Shown: in pieces, positions 40,565 through 50,520 of the stretch
How positions within the stretch are numbered: position 1 is the stretch's first letter
Layout of the letters: the number at the start of each line of letters is the position of its first letter
From: Trichomonas vaginalis G3
Taxonomy: Eukaryota; Parabasalia; Trichomonadida; Trichomonadidae
Assembly (NCBI RefSeq): GCF_026262505.1
Contig: NC_067208.1
Coordinates: forward strand, 15,881,962-15,945,961
Length of the DNA: 64,000 nucleotides
Direction: 5' to 3'
Position numbers and translations under genes: made by a program
Notes under the pieces: generated by a model
Told to the model about the DNA's origin: nothing
The model's input: the letters and a program-made list of their open reading frames with translations, nothing else
Database searches by the model: none

Positions 40565-41830
40565 ATTTACTCTTAAGTTAACTTTTATTTTATGTACTAT
40601 AAAAAATCGTACTTCTATCACTGTAAGATCATGTATTTATATTTCATATTTCATTTGTCCTGTTTTTAATTAATAAATCATAAAATTTGATTTATGAGTA
40701 TGTAGTTCCAATACGAATAACTAAAGAAAATGGAAATATTATTGTTTTTTGAAAAAAACTTTAAAAAATTAAGTAATTACCTTAATTAATTCCAATTTAA
40801 TATACTGTATACAACTAATAGCCAACTGTGATTTTATTTCCCATGGGAAAGATCAGTCACAGTTCGGTTTTCCTTTTTTCAAAATATCTCATAGAATTCA
40901 ATTTTGTGACGATATGGTACATTCAAATAATTCAATAATAATCCATTTTTGAAAAGAATATCAAAATAAATAGATAAATATCTAAACAAAATAAACAAGA
41001 ATATTTGATTTGTAAATTCAATTAACTGAAATAAAGGTTCAGAAAAATTACAGGCGGATATCTCTCACAAAATCTCATATAATTGATATTATAATTTGTG
41101 TTTTTGAATTAACTTCTTTTGAAATTTTTCTTCATTTTATATATCAGTTTCGAAAAACTAGAGAAATTAAATGTTCTCATGGAGTGTGGCATGGGCTATT
41201 CCATAATTCTTCATTTCAAACAAAGAAATGTTATAGTTTCGTTAATGAAGAAAACGATTAGTGAGTACAAGGGAATCTTCAATTCAAATTTACATAGAAT
41301 CCGTATTGAATTGTTAAATATATCAATTAATTTGCTTCAAATCAAAATGATTTTTTTTCGATTTGTTTTAATTGCTTTCGAATAATGCCTAATAGATAAT
41401 AAATAACATTCAAACATTGAACTTACATTGAACTTTCCTTTTTCGATGGAATTAACAAATTATTCAATTATTTCCCATTATTCCTGAATTAAATTAATGA
41501 AACCAATAAATCTAGCTGAATTAATGTATAATGCAAAATATTGAAAATGAATAAAAAAAATTATCAAGAATCAATAAAATATAGTTTAATCAAAATTTTT
41601 AATGGAACAATCGCACACATTTCGACAAATGTATCATATACTTTGATATTTTATTTTACATGATTTCTCAATGAGTTTATCGCAAAAATTGATAATTTAA
41701 GAATTGTCAATTAAAGACATTATCTTATAAGTCAGTAAAAGAGATATTTAAATGCCAAATGTGAAAATTTTCTTTGCAAATCAATTTGAAAGGATAAAAA
41801 TTTCAAACCGTCAAATCATAATTCAAAGTG
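40565..41830. other. AT-rich region upstream of the dioxygenase gene
   Basis: It holds a nested palindrome (40824-40864). A weak frame at 41119-41385 has no domain and the composition of random AT-rich DNA; I do not call it a gene. The promoter of the next gene lies at 41816-41825. Confidence 0.6.
40824..40864. repeat. Nested palindrome
   Basis: AACTGTGA (40824-40831) and TCACAGTT (40857-40864) enclose the perfect 14-bp palindrome TTTCCCATGGGAAA (40837-40850), on nearly the same centre. It resembles an operator-like dyad. Confidence 0.7.
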
Positions 41831-42616
41831 ATGAGTAAACTTCCAGTACTCTTCTTAGGTCATGGCAGCCCAATGAATACGCTGTTTCCCAACAATAAAT
41901 ATAATTTGGAATTTGCCAGAATCGTAAAAACATTTCCAAAGCCGAAATCAATCTTGGTCATATCAGCGCATTGGTGCACAAGGAAAACAGAAATCATGAC
42001 ATGGAAGAATGCTCCATTAGAATATGATTTCTATGGTTTCCCACCCGAATTATACGAGCTGAAATATCCAACCCCCGGTTCTCCAGAATTAGCAAAAAGA
42101 GTTTCAGAAATTCTTTCTGATTATCATATCAGATCACAAGCAAAGCGTGGTTTAGATCATGGTGCTTGGTGTATTTTAAGACACTTATATCCAGATGCTG
42201 ATGTTCCTGCAATTCAGCTTTCCATTGATGTAACACTTCCTCCAGAAAAACATTGGGAAATTGCTGAAAAACTTAATGTTTTGAGAGACGAAGGAGTCTT
42301 AATTCTCTGCAGTGGAGATATAGTTCATAATCTCGGTCAAGTAGATTTCGATAGAGTTGATGAGATATATCAATACCAATGGGCAGATGAATTCAGAAAT
42401 AAGATCAATGAAGCAATATTGAAGAAAGATAAAACAACATTAGTTGAGTTTGAAAAAATCCGTTATGCAAGAATGGCAGTTCCAAATCCTTCAGATCACT
42501 ATTTGCCACTCATCTATGCAATGGCACAAGCAACAGAGAAGGATAAGATTGAAATATTCAACGATGACATCGTTGGTGGATCATTGTCAATGACATCTAT
42601 AATGATTCATGAATAA
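41831..42616 (+). CDS. DODA-type extradiol dioxygenase (LigB superfamily)
   Basis: 261 residues from the ATG. It matches 4,5-DOPA extradiol dioxygenases/YgiD: LFLGHGSPMNTL (His11), ISAHW (His47), GLDHGAW (His110), CSGDIVHNLG (His166) and NPSDHYLPL (His223). The family's conserved metal-binding and catalytic histidines are all in place. Known: the family opens catechol-type rings with O2 using a single metal ion, and many members have unknown true substrates. Full family length. In a microaerophilic parasite such a gene is a candidate for lateral transfer from bacteria. Promoter: initiator TCATAATTCA at 41816. The stop lies within TAAAC. Confidence 0.88.
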   Translation: MSKLPVLFLGHGSPMNTLFPNNKYNLEFARIVKTFPKPKSILVISAHWCTRKTEIMTWKNAPLEYDFYGFPPELYELKYPTPGSPELAKRVSEILSDYHIRSQAKRGLDHGAWCILRHLYPDADVPAIQLSIDVTLPPEKHWEIAEKLNVLRDEGVLILCSGDIVHNLGQVDFDRVDEIYQYQWADEFRNKINEAILKKDKTTLVEFEKIRYARMAVPNPSDHYLPLIYAMAQATEKDKIEIFNDDIVGGSLSMTSIMIHE

Positions 42617-43539
42617 ACTTTTTAATATTTTTGAATATTGAATCTTTAAAATAACATATGATAAAATCTCTCGGAGGTATAGTTTTTGGATTGTCGTAGT
42701 TCATTTTCTCATGAAACCTCAAAATATTCATTTTCTCATGAATCCAAAGGTCAATCATTTAATAAAATAAAAAAAATCATTATTACGCATTATTTTCACT
42801 TAAAAGTGATCAAAATTCTTGATCCAAAGAAACATGTTCTAATCATTGATTCCGATGATAACTACATAAATAGATAACATCACAATATTATCAAGTCATC
42901 ATATAAGATCTTTCATTCATTGTTAAGATGTGGGTTTTCGGATTAAAGCTATTTCTCTTAATTCAAGCTCTCATATTTTTTAATTTCTATTTTTGTCATT
43001 TCCTATATTAAATTTTATGGTTTAAGGCATTATTCTATAGGAAAATTGCTACAATATTACTAAATTAGTTCGTGTGATTTCCTTTTTGATGAAATATATG
43101 TCATAAAACAATTAATATTCATGTTTTTCAAAATTATTGAATTAGATGACGCAATATTGCATACTTTAATATCCTTGTGTATTTTATGAGAGGCAGATAG
43201 AATAAACTATAACGTTGCCATATATCAATATCAAAAATACATAAAATCTAGAATATCAAAGGAAAACCTTTAGATTCGGGATACAAAATACATAATAAGT
43301 ATCACTGCTTAAACAGTTATAAAAAAGCGAGTAATTATTTAAAATATCCAACAATTAAAGATATTTTTAATGTTTCCTCTAGAATTTAATTGACTATCGA
43401 ATTCAGATATTATTATCTTATAAAGACATTCATATCAATATTTCCGATTTATGGAAAATTTTTTCTGTATCGATGGAAAAAAATTTTTTGAGAATAACTC
43501 AGCGGTTGATAATGTGAAATTTATTGTTTTCAATTTTCA
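42617..43539. other. Intergenic region with duplicated initiator-like motif
   Basis: TTCATTTTCTCATGAA occurs at 42700-42715 and 42727-42742. Each copy is a near-ideal trichomonad initiator with an ATG directly inside it, but only a very short frame follows. The rest is AT-rich without a gene. Confidence 0.55.
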
Positions 43540-44220
43540 ATGAGTTTGAAAAGAGGAGCTGGTGAAGGCCAAAGTGTACAGCAACTTGTCAATAATTTCG
43601 AGAATCGTTTAAACAGTGTTAAGAAAGAGCTCCCTAATATCAGCAATCCATCAAAAAGAATGACAATTAAGAAACATTTCAAAGATATGAACAACTACCA
43701 GCTCCAAATTGCTCCACTAATTGCTAATGCTCCACAGGACCTCCAAGATAAGTACGAAAGATTAAGCGGAGATTACGAAGATATTAAAAATGATACCGAA
43801 AGGCAAATTGAAATGCTCGAGAAGCAAGAAGCACAGCAGAAACAGCAAGCTTCTCAGTCTTCAAATGCCGGCGGAGCACTTTCCCAGTCCCTTATTCAAG
43901 ATGAATCAGTAGCAATGGAAAATTTCAACAGAGACACTCAAAACATCGTAGAAGATATGAAAGCAATCGATGAAGCAACATCAATTCTCCAGACTAAGAT
44001 CGAAGAACAGCATGAAGTAGTTGTTCGCGTTGATAATACGATTGATGATTCACATGAGCAGATGGTACAAGGAAATCAGAGCTTAAATAAGGCTCAAGAG
44101 CATCAGAAGGCTAGTAACAGATGCTTGTGGTACATTTTGGCCGGTGTTATCGTTTTCATTATTGTTATTGTAATAATCGTTTTAGCTACAGTCTTACCTA
44201 AGAAGAATAAGTCAAAATGA
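43540..44220 (+). CDS. Syntaxin-like t-SNARE (Q-SNARE)
   Basis: 226 residues with the order expected for a t-SNARE: an N-terminal helical region (about 10-90), a Gln/Ser-rich linker (95-115), a SNARE coiled coil (about 140-195) with heptads around EEQHEVVVRVD, whose Gln is the likely zero-layer residue, and a C-terminal membrane anchor (about 197-221, LWYILAGVIVFIIVIVIIV) with a short lysine-rich tail. It drives membrane fusion on internal or plasma membranes. Whether Qa or Qb cannot be settled by eye. Initiator TCAATTTTCA at 43530 lies directly before the ATG, so the 5' UTR is very short. Confidence 0.82.
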   Translation: MSLKRGAGEGQSVQQLVNNFENRLNSVKKELPNISNPSKRMTIKKHFKDMNNYQLQIAPLIANAPQDLQDKYERLSGDYEDIKNDTERQIEMLEKQEAQQKQQASQSSNAGGALSQSLIQDESVAMENFNRDTQNIVEDMKAIDEATSILQTKIEEQHEVVVRVDNTIDDSHEQMVQGNQSLNKAQEHQKASNRCLWYILAGVIVFIIVIVIIVLATVLPKKNKSK

Positions 44221-44999
44221 ACGAATAGTCTATCTATCCAATATCATACTTTTATGAATTTCATAAATCTTTTAAATTTTTTACTTTTTATTGCTTCAAA
44301 AGTCTTATTTTTCAGCCAAATAAGATTTGCAGTGGCAATAAACTATGTTTTACCTTCAAATGTTAAATTTGAGTCTCTAAACTCATATAAGAAAATAAAA
44401 TTTCAAATTCCAGTCTTAATTTAAAGAAATCTAAGTAAGTAATATGCTTTATTTAGGTTGCAAAAACAATGAGTATTAAAAATCACTATTCTCAATCATC
44501 TTTTTATATCATAAATCAAATATTTAGAGATATATGTTTGAATTTCTTGTCATAAGTCATTGCATTCATCGTAAATTCTATATGGGCATTTATTAAACAT
44601 CCATTCTTTTCTCCAAACAAGAGTTGAATATTCAATTTTTGCAAAAAAAAAATTTCATTCAAAACATCAACAGTTTGGATTCGAATGAACATTAACAACT
44701 AAGACTTCATTATTGCTTTCGAATACTGCATTAGTCATCAATGTTTTCGATATTAGTAGCTATGACTATAATTGTTGTTCTCTCCAGAGTTCCATTGCTG
44801 GATTTTTCCCAATATGCAACTTAAAGCGAATTTTAGATGAACCTGAAGTAATTCGACTGAATTTCCAAGTACTACAGCTCCCGTTGATGAATTGTCAATA
44901 ACTAATCTTGATTCCTTTATAATTCCATACGGAAAAAAACTAAAACTGTCAGAGAACTGGCGTTTGTAAACAATTTACATTGACATATTGTCAAAATAT

Positions 45000-45011
45000 T
45001 TTGGCGCCAAA
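45000..45011. promoter_or_regulatory. E2F-like palindrome TTTGGCGCCAAA
   Basis: A perfect match to the double E2F consensus (TTTSSCGC both ways), 118 bp before the initiator of the ankyrin-repeat gene. It is GC-rich in an AT-rich region, so chance is less likely. Function is inference. Confidence 0.45.
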
Positions 45012-45115
45012 TTTATCAAAGATTCTGTATTGCCATTTAGACCGTGTTACTTCAACGAGAGTAATAATCGTAACATCACTCCATATCAAGTTGATTGATA
45101 AAATTTGTGTATTTG

Positions 45116-45125
45116 TCACTTTTTG
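45116..45125 (+). promoter_or_regulatory. Initiator TCACTTTTTG
   Basis: Matches the trichomonad initiator (TCA-Py-T/A). It sets transcription start near 45118, downstream of an earlier non-ATG opening of the frame, and so decides for the ATG at 45137. Confidence 0.65.
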
Positions 45126-45136
45126 TTAAAATCTTG

Positions 45137-46459
45137 ATGGGAGAATTTCCTCCAGAGCTCGAGAAAGCGATCCAACTCCAGACAACTATTGGAAATCTCA
45201 ATGAGGAAAACATTGACGCAAGTATAGAGCAAATCATGGCATCAATTTACGTTGAAGAAGAAAATTTACCAGATTTATGCCGCGAAATTGTTAGAATGGT
45301 TCCAATTCGCTCAACACATATACCATTATACACAAAATTTTTAACAGCTCTCGCTAAAAAGATGCCAGATCAAGATTTATTCGAAGATATTTTACTTGAT
45401 GTCATTATCGACGAAGATGTTCCACAACTTTCATACCAACTTCGCAAGAACGACATACTTGGCGTCAAAGACGTTATAAAGAAGAATCATACGTTCAAAA
45501 CTAACCTTTTCTTTGATGAATTCAATGATGAGAGTGTTCTCTTTGATATGGATGTCTTCAAGGGCAAGAAGGAAGATGATTTATGGAAGCAGCCCCTTGA
45601 AGAACTCAGAGAAAATCTTTGGCTTGCAAATTCACTTCAATTCGCAATTAAATCGGACAATGTCGATGCTGCACAAAACCTCGTTATCGCAGAAGGCGAT
45701 AATGCTGATTGGAAGAAGCCTCTCGAGTGGAGTGAGTTTGAAGTCAGCGAAGCTCCTCCTTCTACAACAGTTCTTGGCTTGGCAGCTTATTTCGGAGCTC
45801 CCAAAGTCTGGCTCTTCCTCAAAACTAACTACAATCTCGAAATTACACCAGAAATCGCTCAATGCGCTGTAATGGGCGGCAATATGGAGATAATTAAGGA
45901 TTGCGAGGACAAAATAAAGGACTGCAATGAGTTTGCATTCAGATTCCACCATCAATCTGTCTTCGAATGGCTTTTGGAGAAAGAAGAATGCAAATTAACA
46001 CCTATCGATGCAATCATGTCCCATAACTACAAGTTCTTGGTCTCATTAATCAAGAAAGGTACAGATATCAATACTCTTTCGATCAGCGAAGCCGGAATTT
46101 CACCTTTAATTTTCGCCGTTCAACATTCCTTCAGAAATGTAATTCAGTACCTCATAAATAGTGGAGCTTCGGTCGACCAATCCGATAGAAACGGTTTAAC
46201 ACCTTTACATATCGCAATTAAAGGAGATGACATAAAAACAGCTGAAGTACTGATCAAGAATGGTGCCAATGTGAACGCTAAGGACTCTAAAGGTAATACA
46301 CCGTTGATGCAAGCTTGTATAATTGGTTCTCTTCGTTGTGTCAAATTATTACTCGGAAACAAAGCAGATCCAAGCATTCCTGATAACAAAGGTAATGTAC
46401 CTGCTAGGAGAACATTTAATACTGATATTCAGAAGTTATTAGCTGAAGCCCAAAATTAA
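45137..46459 (+). CDS. Ankyrin-repeat protein
   Basis: 440 residues from the ATG at 45137. The N-terminal about 280 residues are helical and acidic, the kind of divergent leading region seen in many trichomonad ankyrin proteins. From about residue 290 there are clear ankyrin repeats: GISPLIFAVQHSFRNVIQYL, NGLTPLHIAIKGDDIKTAEV and KGNTPLMQACIIGSLRCVKL, then a degenerate last repeat. No enzymatic domain is visible; the role is presumably protein binding. The initiator at 45116 lies 19 nt before this ATG, and an E2F-like site lies further up. Confidence 0.85.
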   Translation: MGEFPPELEKAIQLQTTIGNLNEENIDASIEQIMASIYVEEENLPDLCREIVRMVPIRSTHIPLYTKFLTALAKKMPDQDLFEDILLDVIIDEDVPQLSYQLRKNDILGVKDVIKKNHTFKTNLFFDEFNDESVLFDMDVFKGKKEDDLWKQPLEELRENLWLANSLQFAIKSDNVDAAQNLVIAEGDNADWKKPLEWSEFEVSEAPPSTTVLGLAAYFGAPKVWLFLKTNYNLEITPEIAQCAVMGGNMEIIKDCEDKIKDCNEFAFRFHHQSVFEWLLEKEECKLTPIDAIMSHNYKFLVSLIKKGTDINTLSISEAGISPLIFAVQHSFRNVIQYLINSGASVDQSDRNGLTPLHIAIKGDDIKTAEVLIKNGANVNAKDSKGNTPLMQACIIGSLRCVKLLLGNKADPSIPDNKGNVPARRTFNTDIQKLLAEAQN

Positions 46460-46658
46460 TTATTTTTTTATAGAGTGAATAAAAACAAAATTACATGATA
46501 TTTAACTTTTAACTTCATTTTTATATTAAATTGATTATCATCTGAATATGATTTTGAAATTTCATATATTTTTCATTTTATATTTCAATCGAAACACCAA
46601 ATCAGTAAGATCCGCACAATCTCATGATAGATTTATTTCACTTTTCTCCTTCTGAATA

Positions 46659-46669
46659 TCATTTTTTTG
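46659..46669 (+). promoter_or_regulatory. Initiator TCATTTTTTTG
   Basis: Lies 11 nt before the ATG at 46672 and downstream of an earlier in-frame ATG at 46624, so the shorter protein is the likely product. Confidence 0.6.
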
Positions 46670-46671
46670 TT

Positions 46672-47142
46672 ATGAAACTTGAAGAAGTTATTGCAGATAT
46701 CAAAAATTGTTTAGGCTTAGTAAACAAGCCATGGGCAATCGAATTTGATGAAAGCTCACAAGATTATGTGTACAAATGCGCTATAATTGGTGGAAGTGGA
46801 ACACCAATTTGGGGATCAGTATTTTATTTTACAATTCAGCTCGATAGCTCAGATATAAATCACTTACCAACAGTTACTTTTGCTCCAGGATTAAATCATC
46901 CTTTAATTGATTCATCAAATGGAATATTCCATCAACAACAAGATATTTGCATAAACGCTTATAGTACTTCAATGGAAAAATATCTCGATACAATATATTC
47001 TTTGTTGATTTTAGATATTCCTCTTACAAATCCATTTAATTCAGATGTTTACCAGTCTTATCAGAATAATCCATCTAAGTTTTGGATGCTTCTACATCAT
47101 CAAGCAAACACGGTACTGGAAAATCCAACAAGTACTGATTAA
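46672..47142 (+). CDS. Ubiquitin-conjugating (UBC-fold) E2-like protein, divergent
   Basis: 156 residues from the ATG at 46672, the size of a bare UBC fold. Matching blocks: the N-terminal helix LEEVIADIKNCL, the strand pair YKCAIIGGSGTPIWGSVFYF (about 35-54, compare the E2 GPxxTPYxGGxF region), TVTFAPGLNHPLI (an HPN-like turn with Leu for Asn), and DICINAY, whose Cys is a possible active site although it sits about 7 residues further on than usual. It could be an active E2 or an inactive UEV/AKTIP-like variant. An in-frame upstream ATG at 46624 would add 16 residues, but the initiator falls after it. Confidence 0.6.
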   Translation: MKLEEVIADIKNCLGLVNKPWAIEFDESSQDYVYKCAIIGGSGTPIWGSVFYFTIQLDSSDINHLPTVTFAPGLNHPLIDSSNGIFHQQQDICINAYSTSMEKYLDTIYSLLILDIPLTNPFNSDVYQSYQNNPSKFWMLLHHQANTVLENPTSTD

Positions 47143-47502
47143 TCAAAAATTTTTATTTTAATAAAATGTTTCTCTTTTGGTTGGATATGAAATTTTCTTT
47201 TTCATAGATGTGGCTTGTATAAAAATTTGAATTCTATTAAAGAGAAATAAGGATATATTTTGAATGAAAGGAAATATTCTTTTTATGGTGTTTTCTATAG
47301 ATAAACTATACTCAATAATCTTATTATGAAGAATTTTGTGTTGGTGAGTATAAGAACTATATCAAAAATAAAGATCTGATTCAAATAATATCAATTTCTT
47401 ATGATAAGCAATAATTTTATTAAATCAATTGAACACTATTTGGAAAAATGAATGAAATATTTAAATAAAACTAGTTTACAACATGGATAAAAATCGAGAC
47501 AG
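47143..47502. other. Short intergenic region between convergent genes
   Basis: 360 bp, AT-rich. Nothing recognised beyond 3' ends. Confidence 0.6.
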
Positions 47503-49008
47503 TTATTTCTTAGAATCTGCAGACAAAAGATCGATCATAGCCTTATTATGGTCTTGCTTGGCTATTTCCAAAGGAGAATTACCTTTCTTGTCTACGATCT
47601 TCAGATCAAGGTTCTTATTTTTCATAATTACTTTCAATGCGTCAATGTCATTGAAAATAACCGAATAATGGGCGATCGTATGGCCGGAATGATCCTTAAT
47701 ATTAACATCTGTCTTTGGATGCTCAATTAGCTTGATAAGAACATCAAGAGTGTGTACTTTAATGGCAAGCATTGCTGGTGTGCGTCCTTTATCATCTTGG
47801 ACGTTTGGATTAATTGTTTTTATGTCCAATAAGAAAGAAAGTATTGGAATACTAGGAAGAATGGCCGCAATATGCAGTGGAGTATATCCTTTGCTATCTT
47901 TTGCGTTAACATTGTAAGTTGGAATAGCAACGATCATTTTGCTGATTTCGGATATATCTCCTCCACGAACAAGTTGCGAGATTCTTTCTGGTACTTCGTA
48001 TTTTTCTTTCTTATATCTGTCGCGGATTTCCAAAATCGATGAAATTTGTTCTGAACTGAATCCTTCTTTAATTTGCTCATGTTCGTCGCTTTCGCTAATC
48101 ATTCTTAGGAGTGCATCAACACCACGTGGTTGGCAGCTCGGAAAAGCAACGACGTGTCGAGAAAATAATTTAAAAATTTTTTCGAAAGAAGGACGTAAAG
48201 AAGGATCATCAGCCCAACACAAGCTTATAAGCGTAGCAAGCTTTTGTACCTGCTTAGGCTGGTTTTCTACAGAAGGAAGTTCAGGTCTGAGGTGTTTTTC
48301 AACGGATTGGAAAATTTGAACGTCAGTGTACCCCTTGAATGGCACAACCTCTGTAAACATTTCGTAAAGAATCATTCCAAACGCGTATACATCGACTGAT
48401 TTATCATAAGTATCTGAATGAATTTGTTCTGGAGCCATCCATATGGGTGTTCCGATGCATTTTGTCATGTATTTTTCCGCGGAATCATCTCCAATGAATC
48501 TTCCAAGTCCAAAATCTGCAACTTTAGGAAGAACTTTTTCATCTAAGAGAATGTTAGGTGATTTGAGGTCTCTATGGATAATGTTTTTAGCGTGTAGTTT
48601 CCTCATTGCGTGTGCGATACCTAAAGCGATGTTTGTTTTCTGAGTACCGTTGATTGTGCCAGGATGATTGTGAATCATATCCCAAAGTGATCCGCATTGC
48701 ATGTAGGATGTTAGAATAGAGTATGGTGGCTTGGTTGTGAATCCTATCAGGTCTAATAAAAATGTATCTTTTGCTTTGATCAGAATCTCAACTTCTCGCT
48801 TGAAGAATGATATTTGCTGTTGGTCAAGTTCTTTTGTAATCAATTCCTTTACAGCTGCATTCCAGCCTGTATACTTATTTAAACCAAGCCAGACGTTGCC
48901 GTATGTTCCTTTGCCTAGCATCCTGCTAAACTGATAATCAGTCACATCTACTTCATATGACTTGTATCTATTTAATTCTTGAAGATCATCTTCTATATCA
49001 ACACTCAT
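47503..49008 (-). CDS. TKL-type protein kinase with C-terminal ankyrin repeats
   Basis: 501 residues. The kinase domain (about 25-285) is complete: GKGTYGNVW (32-40), AAVK (Lys54), C-helix KREVEIL (70-76), HRDLKSPN (145-152), DFG (165-167), GTPIWMAPE (186-194), and DVYAFGMILYEM with the tyrosine-kinase-like pattern typical of TKL kinases. HRDLKSPN and GTPxWMAPE suggest Ser/Thr specificity. From about 365 to the end there are four ankyrin repeats (KGYTPLHIAAI, KGRTPAMLAIK, SGHTIAHYSVI, KGNSPLEIAKQ). Kinase-ankyrin fusions are greatly expanded in T. vaginalis. Signalling role inferred; substrate unknown. Confidence 0.9.
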   Translation of the reverse strand: MSVDIEDDLQELNRYKSYEVDVTDYQFSRMLGKGTYGNVWLGLNKYTGWNAAVKELITKELDQQQISFFKREVEILIKAKDTFLLDLIGFTTKPPYSILTSYMQCGSLWDMIHNHPGTINGTQKTNIALGIAHAMRKLHAKNIIHRDLKSPNILLDEKVLPKVADFGLGRFIGDDSAEKYMTKCIGTPIWMAPEQIHSDTYDKSVDVYAFGMILYEMFTEVVPFKGYTDVQIFQSVEKHLRPELPSVENQPKQVQKLATLISLCWADDPSLRPSFEKIFKLFSRHVVAFPSCQPRGVDALLRMISESDEHEQIKEGFSSEQISSILEIRDRYKKEKYEVPERISQLVRGGDISEISKMIVAIPTYNVNAKDSKGYTPLHIAAILPSIPILSFLLDIKTINPNVQDDKGRTPAMLAIKVHTLDVLIKLIEHPKTDVNIKDHSGHTIAHYSVIFNDIDALKVIMKNKNLDLKIVDKKGNSPLEIAKQDHNKAMIDLLSADSKK

Positions 49009-49356
49009 TCAAAAAATTGTTTTATTTTTATGCGGAAAGAATAATAAATAAAGAAAAAAATTTCAAAATGTTAATTTTTATTCGAATGATAGCTCAAAAG
49101 CATGTAACAATGTGTAATTTACATATTCATCGTCAGTAAAATTGAATACTACCGATCGTTACAATAAAATTTTAAAATTAAATCAGTATAACTGAAAACA
49201 CTGAACAGTGATGATCTCTAGGCCATTTTATTACCCATCCCATGCATAAAATGTATGAAATGCAATTGTAAAATTGTGATGATTTTAAAAAATGAAAATA
49301 TCAGTGATCTCAAGGGGAAAAAAATGAAAGCACTGTGTGGCCTCTAAAGTTAGTTG
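49009..49356. other. Intergenic region upstream of the kinase gene
   Basis: 348 bp, AT-rich. No TCA initiator close to the kinase ATG was obvious. Nothing else seen. Confidence 0.55.
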
Positions 49357-49632
49357 TTAATATGACTGATAGATGGACAGTAATGTTTCTTTTGATATTA
49401 ACTGGGGATTTTTATCTGAACCGGAAGCTCTGAAACTCTTAGCATCATAAGAGGATAAATCTTTAGAATTTCTAATATAATCTATTTGAGTATTACTTGG
49501 GAACTGTGAATCAAAATGAAGTGGCTTATATTTTGGTTTTTCTGGCTTATCTTCGGTAGTATCAAAGTCAAATTCGTCAGGGATTTCAATCTGTTCATTG
49601 ATAAAGGGTCTGTTAGTTAAGTGTGATAACAT
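49357..49632 (-). CDS. Small hypothetical protein, acidic and polar
   Basis: 91 residues, not recognised. An acidic stretch (EIPDEFDFDTTEDKPEKPKY, about 16-35) is followed by a Ser/Asp-rich part and a basic-neutral end. No hydrophobic segment, so it is probably soluble and partly disordered. It is divergent from the membrane protein gene at 49726 with 93 bp between, so they may share a promoter region. The short isolated frame has reasonable codon use; still, it is only a probable gene. Confidence 0.5.
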   Translation of the reverse strand: MLSHLTNRPFINEQIEIPDEFDFDTTEDKPEKPKYKPLHFDSQFPSNTQIDYIRNSKDLSSYDAKSFRASGSDKNPQLISKETLLSIYQSY

Positions 49633-49725
49633 TTTGTTGGAAATCTTATAATTTTACGTGTCAAATAAATTATTTTCTGACATGTAAAATATAGGTCTAA
49701 AATTTTTTGACAATTAAAATTTTAA

Positions 49726-50520
49726 ATGTGTGGATCTAAAAAGAATATTGGTTTAATTTTATTGGCAATCAGTTCAGTAGCAAGCTTAATTGGCATTTGC
49801 TGCTGGGTCGTTGGATCTCTTCAGCCAAGATATAACACTTCTAAGTATTTAACTTCTATTCCTGTTTTTCCGACAACAGAAGATAAACGAGGACTTTGGG
49901 TATCAACTGTTTACAACAATGAATCTGAAATTTATAACGAATCCAAACAAATTATTATTGACTTAAAACCTACGAACACTGATCAAAATTCAAGAACAGT
50001 TTATCTAGTCCATAACATGTTTTACCTTAACACATCAATTGCATTTTTAAATTCCAAAAATAAAACAATTAGTTCTAAAAGTTTCAATGTTACCTATGGT
50101 TTAACAAATGAAACTGATCCACTAGTTAACCAAAATATCAACTTACTATTGGAATTTATGAATTCTTATGGATTCTTTAAAATCCACTGTCCATATTCGA
50201 CAATTATTACGAGCGATCAAGGAATTGAACCATTGTGCAATAGATCTAATGGATATCCTATGCAAATTCTTCATAATTTCACAGCTACACCAATAACTAG
50301 CATAAAATCTGATTATTATAATACAACTAAGTATCTATCGATTGATTATGGTTACTTTTTGCCATCTAATTACATTCACACACCACAAATATATCTTGTT
50401 TCTTGGGCCATTACAAAATCGAGTGAAATCACTTTATCTGGTGCTATTATTACTGGTTTTGGCTTCTTAGTCCTTACAGCTTCTATAGGAATGTTTGTTT
50501 CAATGATTAATGACGATTGA
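49726..50520 (+). CDS. Two-pass membrane glycoprotein, family unknown
   Basis: 264 residues. Membrane segments lie at about 8-30 (GLILLAISSVASLIGICCWV) and 235-259 (TLSGAIITGFGFLVLTASIG). Between them is an ectodomain-like region of about 200 residues with at least eight Asn-X-Ser/Thr sites (for example NTS, NES, NKT, NVT, NRS, NFT, NTT) and few cysteines. The topology, with both termini inside, recalls CDC50 or CD36-type proteins, but the length and motifs do not match well enough to name it. Probably a surface or lysosomal glycoprotein. A short cytosolic tail follows the second segment. Confidence 0.7.
   Translation: MCGSKKNIGLILLAISSVASLIGICCWVVGSLQPRYNTSKYLTSIPVFPTTEDKRGLWVSTVYNNESEIYNESKQIIIDLKPTNTDQNSRTVYLVHNMFYLNTSIAFLNSKNKTISSKSFNVTYGLTNETDPLVNQNINLLLEFMNSYGFFKIHCPYSTIITSDQGIEPLCNRSNGYPMQILHNFTATPITSIKSDYYNTTKYLSIDYGYFLPSNYIHTPQIYLVSWAITKSSEITLSGAIITGFGFLVLTASIGMFVSMINDD

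Larger units (their letters stand above)
44221..45136. other. Intergenic region with promoter elements of the ankyrin gene
   Basis: No convincing gene; short frames at 44516-44698 and 44713-44901 lack domains. It contains a perfect E2F-type palindrome at 45000-45011 and the initiator TCACTTTTTG at 45116-45125. Confidence 0.6.

Noticed and set aside
41119-41385. 88-residue frame upstream of the dioxygenase
   Set aside because: Random AT-rich composition, no initiator near its start, no domain.
42686-42877. 63-residue frame
   Set aside because: Does not begin with ATG, and the good initiator motifs in it point to another frame.
45513-45955. Frames overlapping the ankyrin gene, both strands
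   Set aside because: Shadows of the real ankyrin-repeat frame.
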